The translations under genes were made by a program, and so were the position numbers. 40,310 nt of DNA from an uncultured Taibaiella sp. (GTDB lineage Bacteria > Bacteroidota > Bacteroidia > Chitinophagales > Chitinophagaceae): the NCBI GenBank assembly GCA_937870855.1, contig CALMWT010000030.1, positions 1-40,310 of the forward strand. The letters run 5' to 3'. The notes beneath the pieces are model-generated. The model searched no databases and was not told the origin of the DNA. It worked only from the letters and a program-made list of their open reading frames with translations. Shown here piece after piece: positions 1 to 8,440 of the stretch (its first letter is position 1; every line of letters starts with the position of its first letter).

Positions 1-1161
1 GATATGCCATTTGTCGGTTAGTGCATCATAATCGTAGCCTATACTTTTTAAAGAATCAGGTTCAATATTTTCCATCCCGCTGAGATCAGCAACCACGGCC
101 GGCACTTGTCCGCCACCAATGTTTTCAACAGAAAAGGATTTTCTTCTTTGAAAATAAAACGGATCGTAAGGCAGTTTTTCAACAGGTGGAATTTTCCCAT
201 GTCCAGACTGCATGTGCGCTACCGCTCCCTCCCTTTCGGGGAGGGTCGCGGTGGGGCTTTCAGAGACGGCTGAGGTGGGGCTGTACCTCTTCACAATATC
301 CCTACACACCGGAATTTCAAACTCAGGATCTTCGGTAAGTGAAACACGAATTGTATCGCCAATGCCATCTTCTAATAGTGTTCCTATACCGATAGCGCTT
401 TTTATTCTTCCATCCTCTCCATCACCGGCTTCCGTTACGCCCAGGTGCAAAGGATAGCATTCACCAAACTCTTCAGCCATTTGCTTTATCAGTAAACGAT
501 AAGCTTGCACCATTACCTGAGGATTACTACTCTTCATACTCAGCACTATCTGATGATAATTTTCATCGCGTGCAATGCGCAAAAATTCCATCGCGCTTTC
601 CACCATTCCGATAGGAGAATCGCCGTAGCGGCTCATTATTCTGTCACTTAGCGAACCGTGATTTGTCCCGATCCGCATAGCCGTTCCATGCTCTTTACAA
701 ATCTTTACAAGTGGCGTAAATCTTTCACGGATACGATCTATTTCGGCAAGGTATGCGGCATCGGTATATTCAATGAAATCAAACTTCTTTTTATCAACGT
801 AGTTGCCGGGATTAACGCGTACTTTTTCAATAATTCTTGCCGCTATTTCTGCTGCATTTGGCGTGAAGTGAATATCTGCAATAAGCGGAGTGTTGAAGCC
901 TGCTGCACGGACTTCTTTTTTTATATTGAAAAGATTTTCTGCTTCCTTTTTACTTGGCGCTGTGATGCGTACCAATTCTGCCCCCGCTTCAATGCAACGG
1001 ATGGTTTGTGCCACGGTTGCTTCCGTATTCATCGTGTCGGTGGTGGTCATCGTTTGTACCCGGATAGGATGGTTGCCTCCTAAAAAGAGTTCACCGATTT
1101 TTACTTCCCTCGTTTTCAGACGATGGTAGTTGGTAAGGGACGGACAGTAATATTGGAACAT
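1..1161 (-). CDS. ispG: 4-hydroxy-3-methylbut-2-en-1-yl diphosphate synthase, long form (3' end cut by window)
   Basis: This is the penultimate enzyme of the MEP isoprenoid pathway. It is an Fe-S enzyme that converts methylerythritol cyclodiphosphate to HMBPP. The minus frame runs open from the ATG at 1161 to the window edge, giving 387 codons. The N-terminal part matches the IspG TIM barrel, with segments such as GGNHPIRVQTMTTTDT, RVNPGN and GTNHGSLSDRIM. The frame continues into the extra middle domain found in Bacteroidota, Chlamydiae and plants. The C-terminal Fe-S domain lies outside the window. At about residues 291-313 the protein contains a low-complexity stretch (SPTSAVSESPTATLPERE) encoded by a palindromic repeat, described separately. 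A near-consensus -7 element lies upstream. The family assignment is firm; the protein's full length is unknown. Confidence 0.93.
   Translation of the reverse strand, partial: MFQYYCPSLTNYHRLKTREVKIGELFLGGNHPIRVQTMTTTDTMNTEATVAQTIRCIEAGAELVRITAPSKKEAENLFNIKKEVRAAGFNTPLIADIHFTPNAAEIAARIIEKVRVNPGNYVDKKKFDFIEYTDAAYLAEIDRIRERFTPLVKICKEHGTAMRIGTNHGSLSDRIMSRYGDSPIGMVESAMEFLRIARDENYHQIVLSMKSSNPQVMVQAYRLLIKQMAEEFGECYPLHLGVTEAGDGEDGRIKSAIGIGTLLEDGIGDTIRVSLTEDPEFEIPVCRDIVKRYSPTSAVSESPTATLPEREGAVAHMQSGHGKIPPVEKLPYDPFYFQRRKSFSVENIGGGQVPAVVADLSGMENIEPDSLKSIGYDYDALTDKWHI
221..262. repeat. GC-rich palindromic dispersed-type repeat inside ispG
   Basis: A 7-bp stem CCCTCCC (227-233) / GGGAGGG (239-245) is followed by a tail, TCGCGGTGGGGCTTT. 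A related tail, GAGGTGGGGCTGTAC, occurs about 27 bases later. From memory, this hairpin plus GGTGGGGCT tail resembles short repeats often seen between Bacteroidota genes. Here it is translated in frame within ispG without a stop. No second copy was found in this window. Confidence 0.6.
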
Positions 1162-1181
1162 AGTTGGTTGTCGAAATCGCT

Positions 1182-1190
1182 GCGAAGTTA
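1182..1190 (-). promoter_or_regulatory. Possible -7 element for ispG
   Basis: On the minus strand the sequence is TAACTTCGC, one base from the Bacteroidota consensus TAnnTTTGY, and it sits 20 bases before the ispG ATG. No well-placed -33 TTG was found. Confidence 0.3.
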
Positions 1191-1309
1191 CAGAAACACA
1201 ATTCACTGCTTTTGCAAAGCAGGAAGGCCTGTAAACATTTTATTATCTTGAAAAAGCTAAGTATGTTATTCTCTCAAACAATAGTATTTTAGCACCGTTA
1301 TTAGCGCCG

Positions 1310-2071
1310 ATGGAATACGAAATCAAACACTCTGGTAAGTTTAAATTTGTGGAAGAAGGCGACGGGGAACCGTTAGTTTTATTACACGGTTTGTTTGGAG
1401 CGCTTAGTAATTTTAAAGATCTCGTTGACTATTTTAAGCGGACGCACAAGGTGATAATTCCTATGTTGCCTTTGTATGAATTGGATTTGCTTCATACCAC
1501 AGTTTCAGGGCTTGCAAAATATGTTGCGAAATTCATGGATGCCAAAGGACTTAAGAATGTGCATCTGTTAGGCAATTCTTTGGGCGGACATGTGGGATTG
1601 GTTTATACCCTGAAGCACGAACATAATGTAAGAACTGTAACACTCACCGGCAGTTCTGGCTTGTTTGAAAATGGCATGGGCGAAACCTACCCAAAGCGTG
1701 GAGATTATGAGTATATCCGCAAGAAAACAGAGCTTACTTTTTACGATCCTAAAGTGGCTTCAAAGGAATTGGTGGACGAGGTATATAATATTGTCAATAA
1801 CAGACTCAAAGCACTAAAAATTATTGCACTTGCCCGATCAGCCATCAAGCACAATCTTGGAGACGAACTGAAAGATATTCAGGTTCCGGTATGTCTTATT
1901 TGGGGTAGAAATGATACCATAACCCCTCCCATGGTTGCCGAGGAATTTCACACATTACTCCCCAAGTCAGAATTGCATTGGATAGATAAATGCGGTCATG
2001 CTCCCATGATGGAGGTTCCTGAGACCTTTAATGAAATATTTAGTCATTTTCTTGAGCGTCATAAAATGTGA
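1310..2071 (+). CDS. Alpha/beta-hydrolase
   Basis: This 253-residue protein has an alpha/beta-hydrolase fold and probably a serine-dependent ester or related substrate; the actual substrate cannot be read from sequence. The oxyanion-hole motif LLHGLFG is near residue 25. The nucleophile elbow GNSLGGH is near residue 90. The acid is probably the Asp of WGRNDTITP, and the catalytic His is in CGHAPMMEVP near the C terminus. There is no signal peptide, so it should be cytoplasmic. The gene starts 148 bases from divergent ispG and is followed 108 bases later by the CBS gene on the same strand. No lid insertion or fusion is visible. It could be annotated as a 2-hydroxymuconic-semialdehyde-hydrolase-like or generic esterase, but neither is supported specifically. 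Confidence 0.85.
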   Translation: MEYEIKHSGKFKFVEEGDGEPLVLLHGLFGALSNFKDLVDYFKRTHKVIIPMLPLYELDLLHTTVSGLAKYVAKFMDAKGLKNVHLLGNSLGGHVGLVYTLKHEHNVRTVTLTGSSGLFENGMGETYPKRGDYEYIRKKTELTFYDPKVASKELVDEVYNIVNNRLKALKIIALARSAIKHNLGDELKDIQVPVCLIWGRNDTITPPMVAEEFHTLLPKSELHWIDKCGHAPMMEVPETFNEIFSHFLERHKM

Positions 2072-2179
2072 TGCACCTACTATTGTCACGCTACTGTTAA
2101 TATAGTGCCTCGTTGGTAAACTGGTGTAGGTTTTGTATTGTTGTAGATAGAGCGAATTAAGACATCGTGACGTGTAAAA

Positions 2180-2842
2180 ATGGTAATTGAACAATTAATA
2201 TCTCCCATAGTTCCCACCTTGCTACCCACCGATACAGGAAGCAGGGCATTGTACCTGATGGAGGAAAATAATCTGACACAAATTCCTCTGGTGGTGGACG
2301 AAAAGTACATGGCTTTGGTGCAGGAAAATGATCTGCTTGATTGGGAAACCCCTGAATCACCTTTAAGCAAAGCAAGTTTTCTTACTTATCGTCCCGCAGT
2401 GTTTGCAAGCGGGCATCCCTATGAAGCAATGAGGGTAGCACACCAGCAAAATCTTTCGGTGCTGCCTGTGGTTGACAATGAAAACACTTATATCGGCGCC
2501 ATTACCCGAAACGACTTGCTTAAATACATTACCGAAAACAGTGGTGTAGATAATCCTGGAGGTATAATAGTAGTGGAAGTTGATTCCCGCGATTATAGTT
2601 TGTCCGAAATTGCGAGGCTTTGTGAAAGTGAAGATGTCATTATTATTAGTGCTCAACTGGCCACAAACAAGACTTCGGGCAAAATAGAAGTGACGCTTAA
2701 AACCAACCGAACTGATTTGCAGGGTTTGTCTTCCTCTTTTGAAAGACATAACTACGTGGTAAAGCATGTTTATGGGGAACAGGCTCACTACGAGGATATG
2801 CGCGAACGATACAATTTGCTGATGAATTATATCAACATGTAG
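2180..2842 (+). CDS. CBS-domain protein with C-terminal ACT-like region
   Basis: This 220-residue cytoplasmic protein has two CBS motifs in its first 125 residues. The first contains ALYLMEENNLTQIPLVVD, the second AMRVAHQQNLSVLPVVD followed by YIGAITRNDLLKYI. A C-terminal part of about 75 residues (from GIIVVEVDSRDYSLSEIARL) resembles an ACT-type regulatory fold. CBS pairs usually bind adenine nucleotides, so a regulatory or sensor role is likely, but the partner is unknown. There is no membrane segment or attached catalytic domain. From family knowledge, proteins of this layout are common single-copy genes in Bacteroidota, often beside nadK; no nadK is seen here. The start ATG is the first in frame after the intergenic gap. 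Confidence 0.8.
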   Translation: MVIEQLISPIVPTLLPTDTGSRALYLMEENNLTQIPLVVDEKYMALVQENDLLDWETPESPLSKASFLTYRPAVFASGHPYEAMRVAHQQNLSVLPVVDNENTYIGAITRNDLLKYITENSGVDNPGGIIVVEVDSRDYSLSEIARLCESEDVIIISAQLATNKTSGKIEVTLKTNRTDLQGLSSSFERHNYVVKHVYGEQAHYEDMRERYNLLMNYINM

Positions 2843-2847
2843 GGGCG

Positions 2848-2940
2848 ACAAATTCCAAAAAAGGGAATCACAAATTCCAAACAACATTCTTGTCGTAATT
2901 TTCAAACAACTTTATAGTTCCTTCCATCTTTGGAATTTGG
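2848..2940. repeat. Inverted ACAAATTCCAAA repeats between genes
   Basis: Two identical copies of ACAAATTCCAAA (2848-2859 and 2870-2881) are followed by the inverted copy TTTGGAATTTG (2929-2939). A transcript could fold into a long hairpin, possibly a terminator-like or dispersed intergenic repeat. It overlaps the in-frame extension of the next gene, which supports that gene starting at 2966. Confidence 0.6.
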
Positions 2941-2965
2941 ACTTTTTTATTTGGACTTTCAGTTT

Positions 2966-3547
2966 ATGATAGCAATTGGAGATGTATTGGTAAGTGATGA
3001 GGTAGTTGAAAAGCATTTTGTGTGCGACTTGAACGCATGCAAAGGCGGTTGTTGTATTGACGGTGACTGTGGCGCGCCACTTACTGAGGAAGAAACTCAC
3101 ATCCTTGCGGAAATATATCCAAAGGTGAAACACTTGCTCCCTGAAAACTATGTTGCCGAAATCGAAACTCAGGGCACCCACACCTGGGACGATGAACATG
3201 GTTTTGTGACGCCGACAGTAAATGGAGGAATTTGTGCTTATGGGTATTTTGATGAGTTGGGAATTGCAAAGTGCGGTATTGAAAGGGCCTGGAAAGAAGG
3301 TTTAATAGATTTTCAAAAGCCAATCTCCTGTCATCTCTACCCAATTCGAGTTAGCGAATCGGATGGGTTTCAGGGAGTGAATTATGAACCAAGAAAAAAA
3401 CTCTGCAAACCAGCCTGCAAACTTGGCAACCAATTAAAAGTTCCGGTCTATCAGTTTTTGAAAGCGCCACTGGTAAGGAAGTATGGAGAGGAGTTTTATG
3501 AAACTTTAGATACTGTTGCAAATAAGTATTTTCAAGAAGAACTATAA
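2966..3547 (+). CDS. DUF3109 family cysteine-rich protein
   Basis: This 193-residue protein matches the DUF3109 family, whose function is not established. Cysteines occur in a conserved-looking N-terminal cluster (CDLNACKGGCC, then GDCGAPL) and again in CAYGYF, KCGIERAW, PISCHLYPIRV and KLCKPACK. This pattern suggests a metal site, probably Fe-S or zinc. The frame is open upstream to a TTG at 2930, but the family normally begins close to MIAIGDVLVSDEVVEKHF. The upstream stretch also lies in an intergenic repeat, so I place the start at the ATG at 2966. The gene is convergent with rpoN and their coding ends overlap by six bases. There is no signal peptide. The family call is confident; any function is inference. 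Confidence 0.82.
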   Translation: MIAIGDVLVSDEVVEKHFVCDLNACKGGCCIDGDCGAPLTEEETHILAEIYPKVKHLLPENYVAEIETQGTHTWDDEHGFVTPTVNGGICAYGYFDELGIAKCGIERAWKEGLIDFQKPISCHLYPIRVSESDGFQGVNYEPRKKLCKPACKLGNQLKVPVYQFLKAPLVRKYGEEFYETLDTVANKYFQEEL

Positions 3548-5026
3548 CTCCTTCCTCAATCTCGCCACAGGAATATTCAATTGCTCTCTGTATTTCGCAA
3601 CCGTTCTTCTTGCAATGTTGTAGCCTTTCTCTACCAGCATGTCGGTAAGCTTCTCATCGCTATAAGGCTTGCGTTTGTTTTCAGCGCCAATAATGTCTCC
3701 GAGAATGCTTTTCACTTCTCTGGTAGAAACTTCTTCGCCACTTTCGGTTTGGAGCGACTCTGAGAAAAAATATTTCAACTTGTAAGTCCCAAATTCCGTT
3801 TGCACAAACTTGCTGTTAGCCACGCGCGAAACTGTAGATACATCAAGCTGTGTAATCGCAGCAATATCTTTCAGGATCATCGGCTTCAAATTGGTTTCAT
3901 CACCGGTAAGGAAAAAGTCGTGTTGAAAACTAATGATCGCCTGCATCGTTTGTAGCAGTGTGTGCTGCCGTTGTTTAATGGCATCAATAAACCATTTTGC
4001 TGCATCAAGTTTTTGCTTGATAAACATCACGGCTTCCTTTTGCTTTTTATCCTTTTTATCGCCGCGGTCGTAGGCGCGCATCATTTCCCTATACCCGTCC
4101 GAAACTCGAAGCTCAGGCGCGTTTTTCGAGTTTAAAGAAAGTTCAAGCTTGCCATTATTATTAAACACAAAGAAATCGGGAATTACATAGCTCTCTGCTT
4201 TATTTACAATACTAAAAGCATTTCCTGGCTTTGGATTTAGCTTTATGATCTGGTGAATAACTCGTTTGAAGTCTTCATCATTCAAGCCAAGATGGCGCTG
4301 GATTTTCTCATAATGTTTCTTAGTAAACTCGTTGAAATACTTGTCTAATATTTCAATCGCATTTTTTACATCCTTGTTTTGTGGAAGGCGCTGTAGCTGT
4401 AGCAATAAGCACTCCTGCAAGGTCCATGCGCACACCCCGGTGGGGTCAAACTGTAGTTGTATTTGCGAAATAAGGTCGTGCACTTCCTCTAAACTTGTAT
4501 GCACGTTTTGTCCAAATGCAAGATCATCAACCAATGCTGAAGGCTCTCTTCTCAAATACCCGTCTTCGTCAATGCTGCCAATTATTTGTTCCGCCACCTT
4601 TTGCTTCTGTTCATCAAGTTTCAGCAGGCTAAGTTGGCTCAACAGATGTTCATGAAAGCTCGTTTCTACCCTTACCGGCGTACTTTTTTCCTCCTGATCG
4701 CCGTTATAATAGTCATCGCTATACCCATAATCTCCTTCATCTTCTGCACGTAAAAAATCATCGAGTTCCACTTTTTCAGCAGCATCGTCTGTAAGTTCTA
4801 CATCCTCATCTATATCGCCGGTCTCATCATCATTGTTACTTTCAAGATTGTATTCGTCTTCCTTATCCTCTTCTTCATCGCCATACTCCAGAGCCGGGTT
4901 TTCTTCCATTTCTTCCTTGATGCGCTCCTCAAGATTTATAGTAGGTATCTGCAGCAATTTCATTAGTTGAATTTGCTGTGGAGATAGCTTTTGTAGCAAT
5001 TTCTGATGTTGCGATTGTTTGATCAT
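3542..5026 (-). CDS. rpoN: RNA polymerase sigma-54 factor
   Basis: This alternative sigma factor directs RNA polymerase to -24/-12 promoters and requires AAA+ enhancer-binding activators. At 494 residues it has normal family length. The glutamine/leucine-rich region I is at residues 5-45 (LLQKLSPQQIQLMKLLQIP). A very acidic region II follows (about residues 45-105, rich in D and E). The core-binding and DNA-binding regions come after that. Near the C terminus is the RpoN box, ARRTVAKYRE, preceded by helix-turn-helix-like sequence (AITQLDVSTVSRVANSKFV). A perfect TAnnTTTGY element lies 21 bases before the start codon. No enhancer-binding protein is present in the window, so its targets are unknown. 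Confidence 0.97.
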   Translation of the reverse strand: MIKQSQHQKLLQKLSPQQIQLMKLLQIPTINLEERIKEEMEENPALEYGDEEEDKEDEYNLESNNDDETGDIDEDVELTDDAAEKVELDDFLRAEDEGDYGYSDDYYNGDQEEKSTPVRVETSFHEHLLSQLSLLKLDEQKQKVAEQIIGSIDEDGYLRREPSALVDDLAFGQNVHTSLEEVHDLISQIQLQFDPTGVCAWTLQECLLLQLQRLPQNKDVKNAIEILDKYFNEFTKKHYEKIQRHLGLNDEDFKRVIHQIIKLNPKPGNAFSIVNKAESYVIPDFFVFNNNGKLELSLNSKNAPELRVSDGYREMMRAYDRGDKKDKKQKEAVMFIKQKLDAAKWFIDAIKQRQHTLLQTMQAIISFQHDFFLTGDETNLKPMILKDIAAITQLDVSTVSRVANSKFVQTEFGTYKLKYFFSESLQTESGEEVSTREVKSILGDIIGAENKRKPYSDEKLTDMLVEKGYNIARRTVAKYREQLNIPVARLRKEL

Positions 5027-5047
5027 GCTATAGGTCTTCCATCCGTT

Positions 5048-5056
5048 ACAAAAATA
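5048..5056 (-). promoter_or_regulatory. -7 element of the rpoN promoter
   Basis: On the minus strand this reads TATTTTTGT, a full match to the Bacteroidota primary-sigma consensus TAnnTTTGY, 21 bases upstream of the rpoN ATG. No clear -33 TTTG is seen. Confidence 0.5.
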
Positions 5057-5192
5057 GAAATAACGCTGTAACCACTACGCTAATTACAGATTTTAAGCCA
5101 GCTTTGGCATGATTTAACAACGGCATGTTAAATGGTTTCTTTAATCAAAACATGTTTTGTATTTTTCTCGCCAATGACAGAAGTGAGCCGGC

Positions 5193-6404
5193 ATGAGTAA
5201 ACGACCTTACATTTCCCCTTCATTTTCCTATGTTCCGCTGGAAGAGACCTTGGAAATTTTGCCTAAAAGAAAGCAACTCTTTATCGGCATTCCGAAAGAA
5301 ACTGCTTTTCAGGAAAATCGAATAGCACTAACACCGGAAGCGGTTTCTGTATTGGTAAACAGAGGGCATGAAGTAGCAGTAGAACATAATGCGGGAGAAG
5401 GTTCTTTTTATTTCGACAGCGATTATAGTGAAGCGGGCGCAAGAATAGTGTATGATCGCGCAGAGCTTTACAGGGCGACAACCATCATAAAATCCGCTCC
5501 GATTATTGAAGAGGAACTCACTTTGTTACAGCCCAATCAGGTTATTATTTCGCCTATTCATCTTCCTTTTTTGAAGGCAGAAATGATTGAGCAATTGATG
5601 CACAAAAAAATTATTGCCATTGCTTTTGAGTCTATAAAAGATGATGCAGGTACTTATCCTATCGTTCGTTCGATGAGTGAAATTGCGGGAAGCTCTGCAA
5701 TACTCACCGCTGCCAAATACCTCAGTAACGTTCACAATGGAAAAGGAATTTTGCTCGGGGGAATATCGGGTGTGCCGCCAGCAAAGGTGTTGATAATAGG
5801 TGCCGGTATCGTTGGGGAATTTGCTGCTCGTACATCCACTGGTCTTGGTGCTTCAGTGAAGATTTTCGATAATTCTATTTACCGTTTAATGCGGCTGCAA
5901 AACAATATCGGGAGAAGATGTTTTACCTCTGTGATAGACCCGGTAACACTCGCTGAAGAACTGGCAAGTGCAGATGTGGCAGTAGGTGCTTTGAAACCGA
6001 TTAACGGCATTACGCCTGTTATAGTTACGGAAGAAATGGTGAGTAATATGAAAGCCGGATCGGTGATTGTAGATGTAAGTATAGATCGGGGTGGATGCTT
6101 TGAAACCTCCCGCGTCACTTCCCATGAAAATCCAATTTTTAAACGATACGATGTTATTCATTACTGCGTTCCCAACATCGCTTCGGGTGTGTCGCGCACC
6201 GCTTCCCGCGCCATTAGCAATGTGCTAATGCCCATCATGCAGCAGGTGGCAGATATGGGTGGCATGGAAGGACTTATACAGGCAAAGCAAGGAATTCGCA
6301 ACGGAGTTTATCTGTACAAAGGTTGCGTTACCAATGCGCCTATTGCAAAACGTTTTAACCTAAAATATACTGACCTCGATTTGCTGCTTGCATCGCAGAG
6401 TTAA
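5193..6404 (+). CDS. ald: Alanine dehydrogenase
   Basis: This enzyme is an NAD-dependent L-alanine/pyruvate interconverting dehydrogenase of the AlaDH/PNT family. It is 403 residues long, including an N-terminal extension of about 30 residues before the usual family start (LFIGIPKETAFQENRIALTP). The substrate half contains GHEVAVEHNAGEGSFY and a lysine-containing catalytic segment. The Rossmann half has VLIIGAGIVGEFAAR at about residues 200-215. VDVSIDRGGCFETS and YCVPNIASGVSRTAS match the C-terminal family signatures. It lacks the membrane segments of a transhydrogenase, so alanine dehydrogenase is the better call. It is probably co-transcribed with the TerB-like gene, which begins nine bases after its stop. 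Confidence 0.88.
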   Translation: MSKRPYISPSFSYVPLEETLEILPKRKQLFIGIPKETAFQENRIALTPEAVSVLVNRGHEVAVEHNAGEGSFYFDSDYSEAGARIVYDRAELYRATTIIKSAPIIEEELTLLQPNQVIISPIHLPFLKAEMIEQLMHKKIIAIAFESIKDDAGTYPIVRSMSEIAGSSAILTAAKYLSNVHNGKGILLGGISGVPPAKVLIIGAGIVGEFAARTSTGLGASVKIFDNSIYRLMRLQNNIGRRCFTSVIDPVTLAEELASADVAVGALKPINGITPVIVTEEMVSNMKAGSVIVDVSIDRGGCFETSRVTSHENPIFKRYDVIHYCVPNIASGVSRTASRAISNVLMPIMQQVADMGGMEGLIQAKQGIRNGVYLYKGCVTNAPIAKRFNLKYTDLDLLLASQS

Positions 6405-6413
6405 ATACTATTT

Positions 6414-6776
6414 ATGCCTAACAACAGACTCAATAAAACAGTTGCCGGTTATCATTTACTCATGATACTTTCTGCTGTAGATTTTCGCGTAGGTTTCGAT
6501 GAAGACAAAGTAATCCGCGATTATCTCGTAACAGAATTTCCCTTCCGGGTAAATTTAGACAGAGAAATGGCCATCATCAGCAACCTGAAACCAGACGAAT
6601 GGGAAGCTCATTTCCTGAAAATGATGGACGATTTTTATGACGATGCTACCGAAGAAGAAAGAAATAAACTCCTTAGGTTTGCGCTGAAGATCACCAAAGC
6701 CGATAACGTAATTACCGCTGAAGAAAACCGTTTTCTCAATCATTTATTTGAAAACTGGAAACCCGAAGAAGCGTAA
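6414..6776 (+). CDS. TerB-like protein
   Basis: This 120-residue cytoplasmic protein is predicted to be all-helical and resembles the TerB (tellurite-resistance-type) fold. Features are an opening helix (YHLLMILSAVDFRVGFDEDKVIRDYLVTEF) and the late segment LLRFALKITKADNVITAEENRFLNHLF, which carries the A-D-x-x-I-x-x-E-E pattern typical of TerB. TerB domains bind metal, and most chromosomal copies have no shown link to tellurite. The short nine-base gap after ald suggests one transcript. No other ter genes (terC, terD) are present, so a resistance role is not supported. A heptamer repeat array follows directly. Confidence 0.72.
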   Translation: MPNNRLNKTVAGYHLLMILSAVDFRVGFDEDKVIRDYLVTEFPFRVNLDREMAIISNLKPDEWEAHFLKMMDDFYDDATEEERNKLLRFALKITKADNVITAEENRFLNHLFENWKPEEA

Positions 6777-6780
6777 TTCA

Positions 6781-6808
6781 GTAAGCAGTAGGCAATAAGC
6801 AGTTGGCA
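6781..6808. repeat. Heptamer array RTNNGCA x4
   Basis: Four contiguous 7-bp units: GTAAGCA, GTAGGCA, ATAAGCA and GTTGGCA. The same family appears as longer arrays on both sides of the S23-type gene at 8.3-8.9 kb. The array lies between convergent terB-like and uppP genes. Confidence 0.8.
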
Positions 6809-6862
6809 AAATACTTTCATGGCTTCAAGCAATCCAGTAATCTTTCAACCCTGGAATGCGGT

Positions 6863-7681
6863 TCAGACACTTTTCATTCCCAGTACAAACAACATGATCA
6901 ACCCTGCAATGATTCTGTAAACACCAAACACTCTGAAACCATGCTTTTGCAGAAAGGTGATAAATGATTTAATAGCGATCATTGCAACGATAAAAGACAT
7001 AAGCGCGCCGATCCCAAACATCATTAGGTTATCGCTGTTTTGCGTCAGCATTTCGTAGCCTTTTATTTCCGCACCGTTTACTTTCCAGTCTTTTAAAATG
7101 AGCGTATAACCCGTAGCCGCCGCCATTGTAGGAACAGCAAGAAAAAATGAAAATTCTGCTGCCAAACTTCTCGTAAGGTTCTGCTGCATACCGCCAATAA
7201 TTGTTGCGGCGCTTCTGCTCACTCCCGGAATCATGGAGATACATTGCCACAACCCAATTACAAAAGCATTCTTAGGTTTAATCTCAGGCTCTTGGGTTAT
7301 TTCAGGGTTCTTAAAAACCTTGTCAATAAATAAAAGCACAATTCCCCCAAGTATCAGGGAAATAGAAACAGTGAGCGGACTTTCCAGCAAACCCTCAATC
7401 GCATCGTTGAACAAAAATCCAAGTATCAAAGCAGGTATTACGGCAATGATAAGCTTCATATAAAATTGCCATTTCGAAAAATCAAAGAATCGTTTCCAAT
7501 ACAACACAACTACCGAAAGAATAGCGCCGAGTTGAATACACACTTCAAATAGCTTTGTAAATGGGTCTTCTTGTATGCCCATAAAATAGCTCGCTAAGAT
7601 CATGTGGCCGGTAGAGGAAACAGGCAAAAATTCAGTGATGCCTTCTACAATACCGAGGATCACAGCTTCGAAAATGGTCAT
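6863..7681 (-). CDS. uppP: Undecaprenyl-diphosphatase (BacA/UppP family)
   Basis: This integral membrane phosphatase converts undecaprenyl diphosphate to the monophosphate, recycling the lipid carrier for peptidoglycan and surface polysaccharide; extra copies give bacitracin resistance. The 272-residue protein has the N-terminal E-rich motif (VEGITEFLPVSSTGH, residues 12-26) and the second signature PGVSRSAATIIGG near residue 155. Seven or eight hydrophobic segments are visible. It has normal family length. Its ATG overlaps the queE stop codon as ATGA, so translation is probably coupled to queE upstream in the same minus-strand transcript. Confidence 0.96.
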   Translation of the reverse strand: MTIFEAVILGIVEGITEFLPVSSTGHMILASYFMGIQEDPFTKLFEVCIQLGAILSVVVLYWKRFFDFSKWQFYMKLIIAVIPALILGFLFNDAIEGLLESPLTVSISLILGGIVLLFIDKVFKNPEITQEPEIKPKNAFVIGLWQCISMIPGVSRSAATIIGGMQQNLTRSLAAEFSFFLAVPTMAAATGYTLILKDWKVNGAEIKGYEMLTQNSDNLMMFGIGALMSFIVAMIAIKSFITFLQKHGFRVFGVYRIIAGLIMLFVLGMKSV

Positions 7682-8298
7682 GGAATATTGATGTACTTAT
7701 GAGTTTGTAAAGATAATTGCCAGTTGGGATGTTGCTGAATGTATTCGATGATGAGCGGTGTTATTTCATCTCGTTTACTCCATTCAGGTTGGAGATAGAG
7801 TTTGCAAATTGATGAAACCTTATCAGCATGTTGTTCTGCCCATTGAAAGTCGGATTTATGATAAACGACAACCTTGAGTTCATCAGCACGTTGTAAACAT
7901 TTATCCATCGGCGCTTTAAATTTTTTTGGAGAAAGTGTGATCCAATTAAGATCGCCGCTCAATAGATGCGCGCCCGACGTTTCAATATGTGTTCTAAAGC
8001 CTTCGCGATGCAAGGCCTCGCACAGTGGTGAGAGATCGTGCATACATGGCTCTCCACCTGTTATCACAGCAATTCGTCCGGCATGTTTTGAAGCAAGAAA
8101 AACAATTTCTTCCACAGTCATCTTCGGGTGCTTTTCTGCATCCCAACTTTCCTTTACATCGCACCACACACAGCCCACGTCACAGCCACCAAGCCGAATG
8201 AAATATGCAGCTTGTCCCGCATAGAAACCTTCACCCTGCAAGGTGTAGAAATGCTCCATGACGGGATAAGTTATTTGAGGCTTTGTACTTGAATTCAA
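7678..8298 (-). CDS. queE: 7-carboxy-7-deazaguanine synthase (radical SAM)
   Basis: QueE converts carboxytetrahydropterin to 7-carboxy-7-deazaguanine, a step toward queuosine and other 7-deazaguanines. It is a small radical SAM enzyme of 206 residues. The opening FYTLQGEGFYAGQAAYFIRLGGC leads into the cluster motif C-x3-C-x2-C (CDVGCVWC). The SAM-binding TGGEPCMH segment follows. The frame begins at a TTG at 8298; the first in-frame ATG is at 8259, just before the conserved HFYTLQGEG. I keep the longer form because many Bacteroidota homologues have such an N-terminal tail, but the start is uncertain. No queC, queD or queF lies in the window. It overlaps uppP by four bases. Confidence 0.9.
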   Translation of the reverse strand: MNSSTKPQITYPVMEHFYTLQGEGFYAGQAAYFIRLGGCDVGCVWCDVKESWDAEKHPKMTVEEIVFLASKHAGRIAVITGGEPCMHDLSPLCEALHREGFRTHIETSGAHLLSGDLNWITLSPKKFKAPMDKCLQRADELKVVVYHKSDFQWAEQHADKVSSICKLYLQPEWSKRDEITPLIIEYIQQHPNWQLSLQTHKYINIP

Positions 8299-8320
8299 CT
8301 GAGAATACTATTAAACATGA

Positions 8321-8369
8321 GTAGGCAATAGCTGGTTTGCAGTAAGCAATACGCAGTAAGCAATAGACA
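8321..8369. repeat. Heptamer array, left of the S23-type gene (RTNNGCA, 7 units)
   Basis: Seven consecutive 7-bp units in register: GTAGGCA, ATAGCTG, GTTTGCA, GTAAGCA, ATACGCA, GTAAGCA, ATAGACA. Two units form a 14-bp direct duplication at 8339-8366. Orientation is opposite to the array at 8829-8898. Confidence 0.82.
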
Positions 8370-8440
8370 AAGTTAGGAGTTCGTAACAGCTCTTTTTAAA
8401 AAAGTAAAACCAAAGTGTAATTTGTAGAAAAACGGCAATA

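Noticed and set aside
2930..2965. Upstream start for the DUF3109 protein
   Set aside because: The extension begins with TTG, lies in an intergenic inverted repeat and precedes the usual family N terminus.
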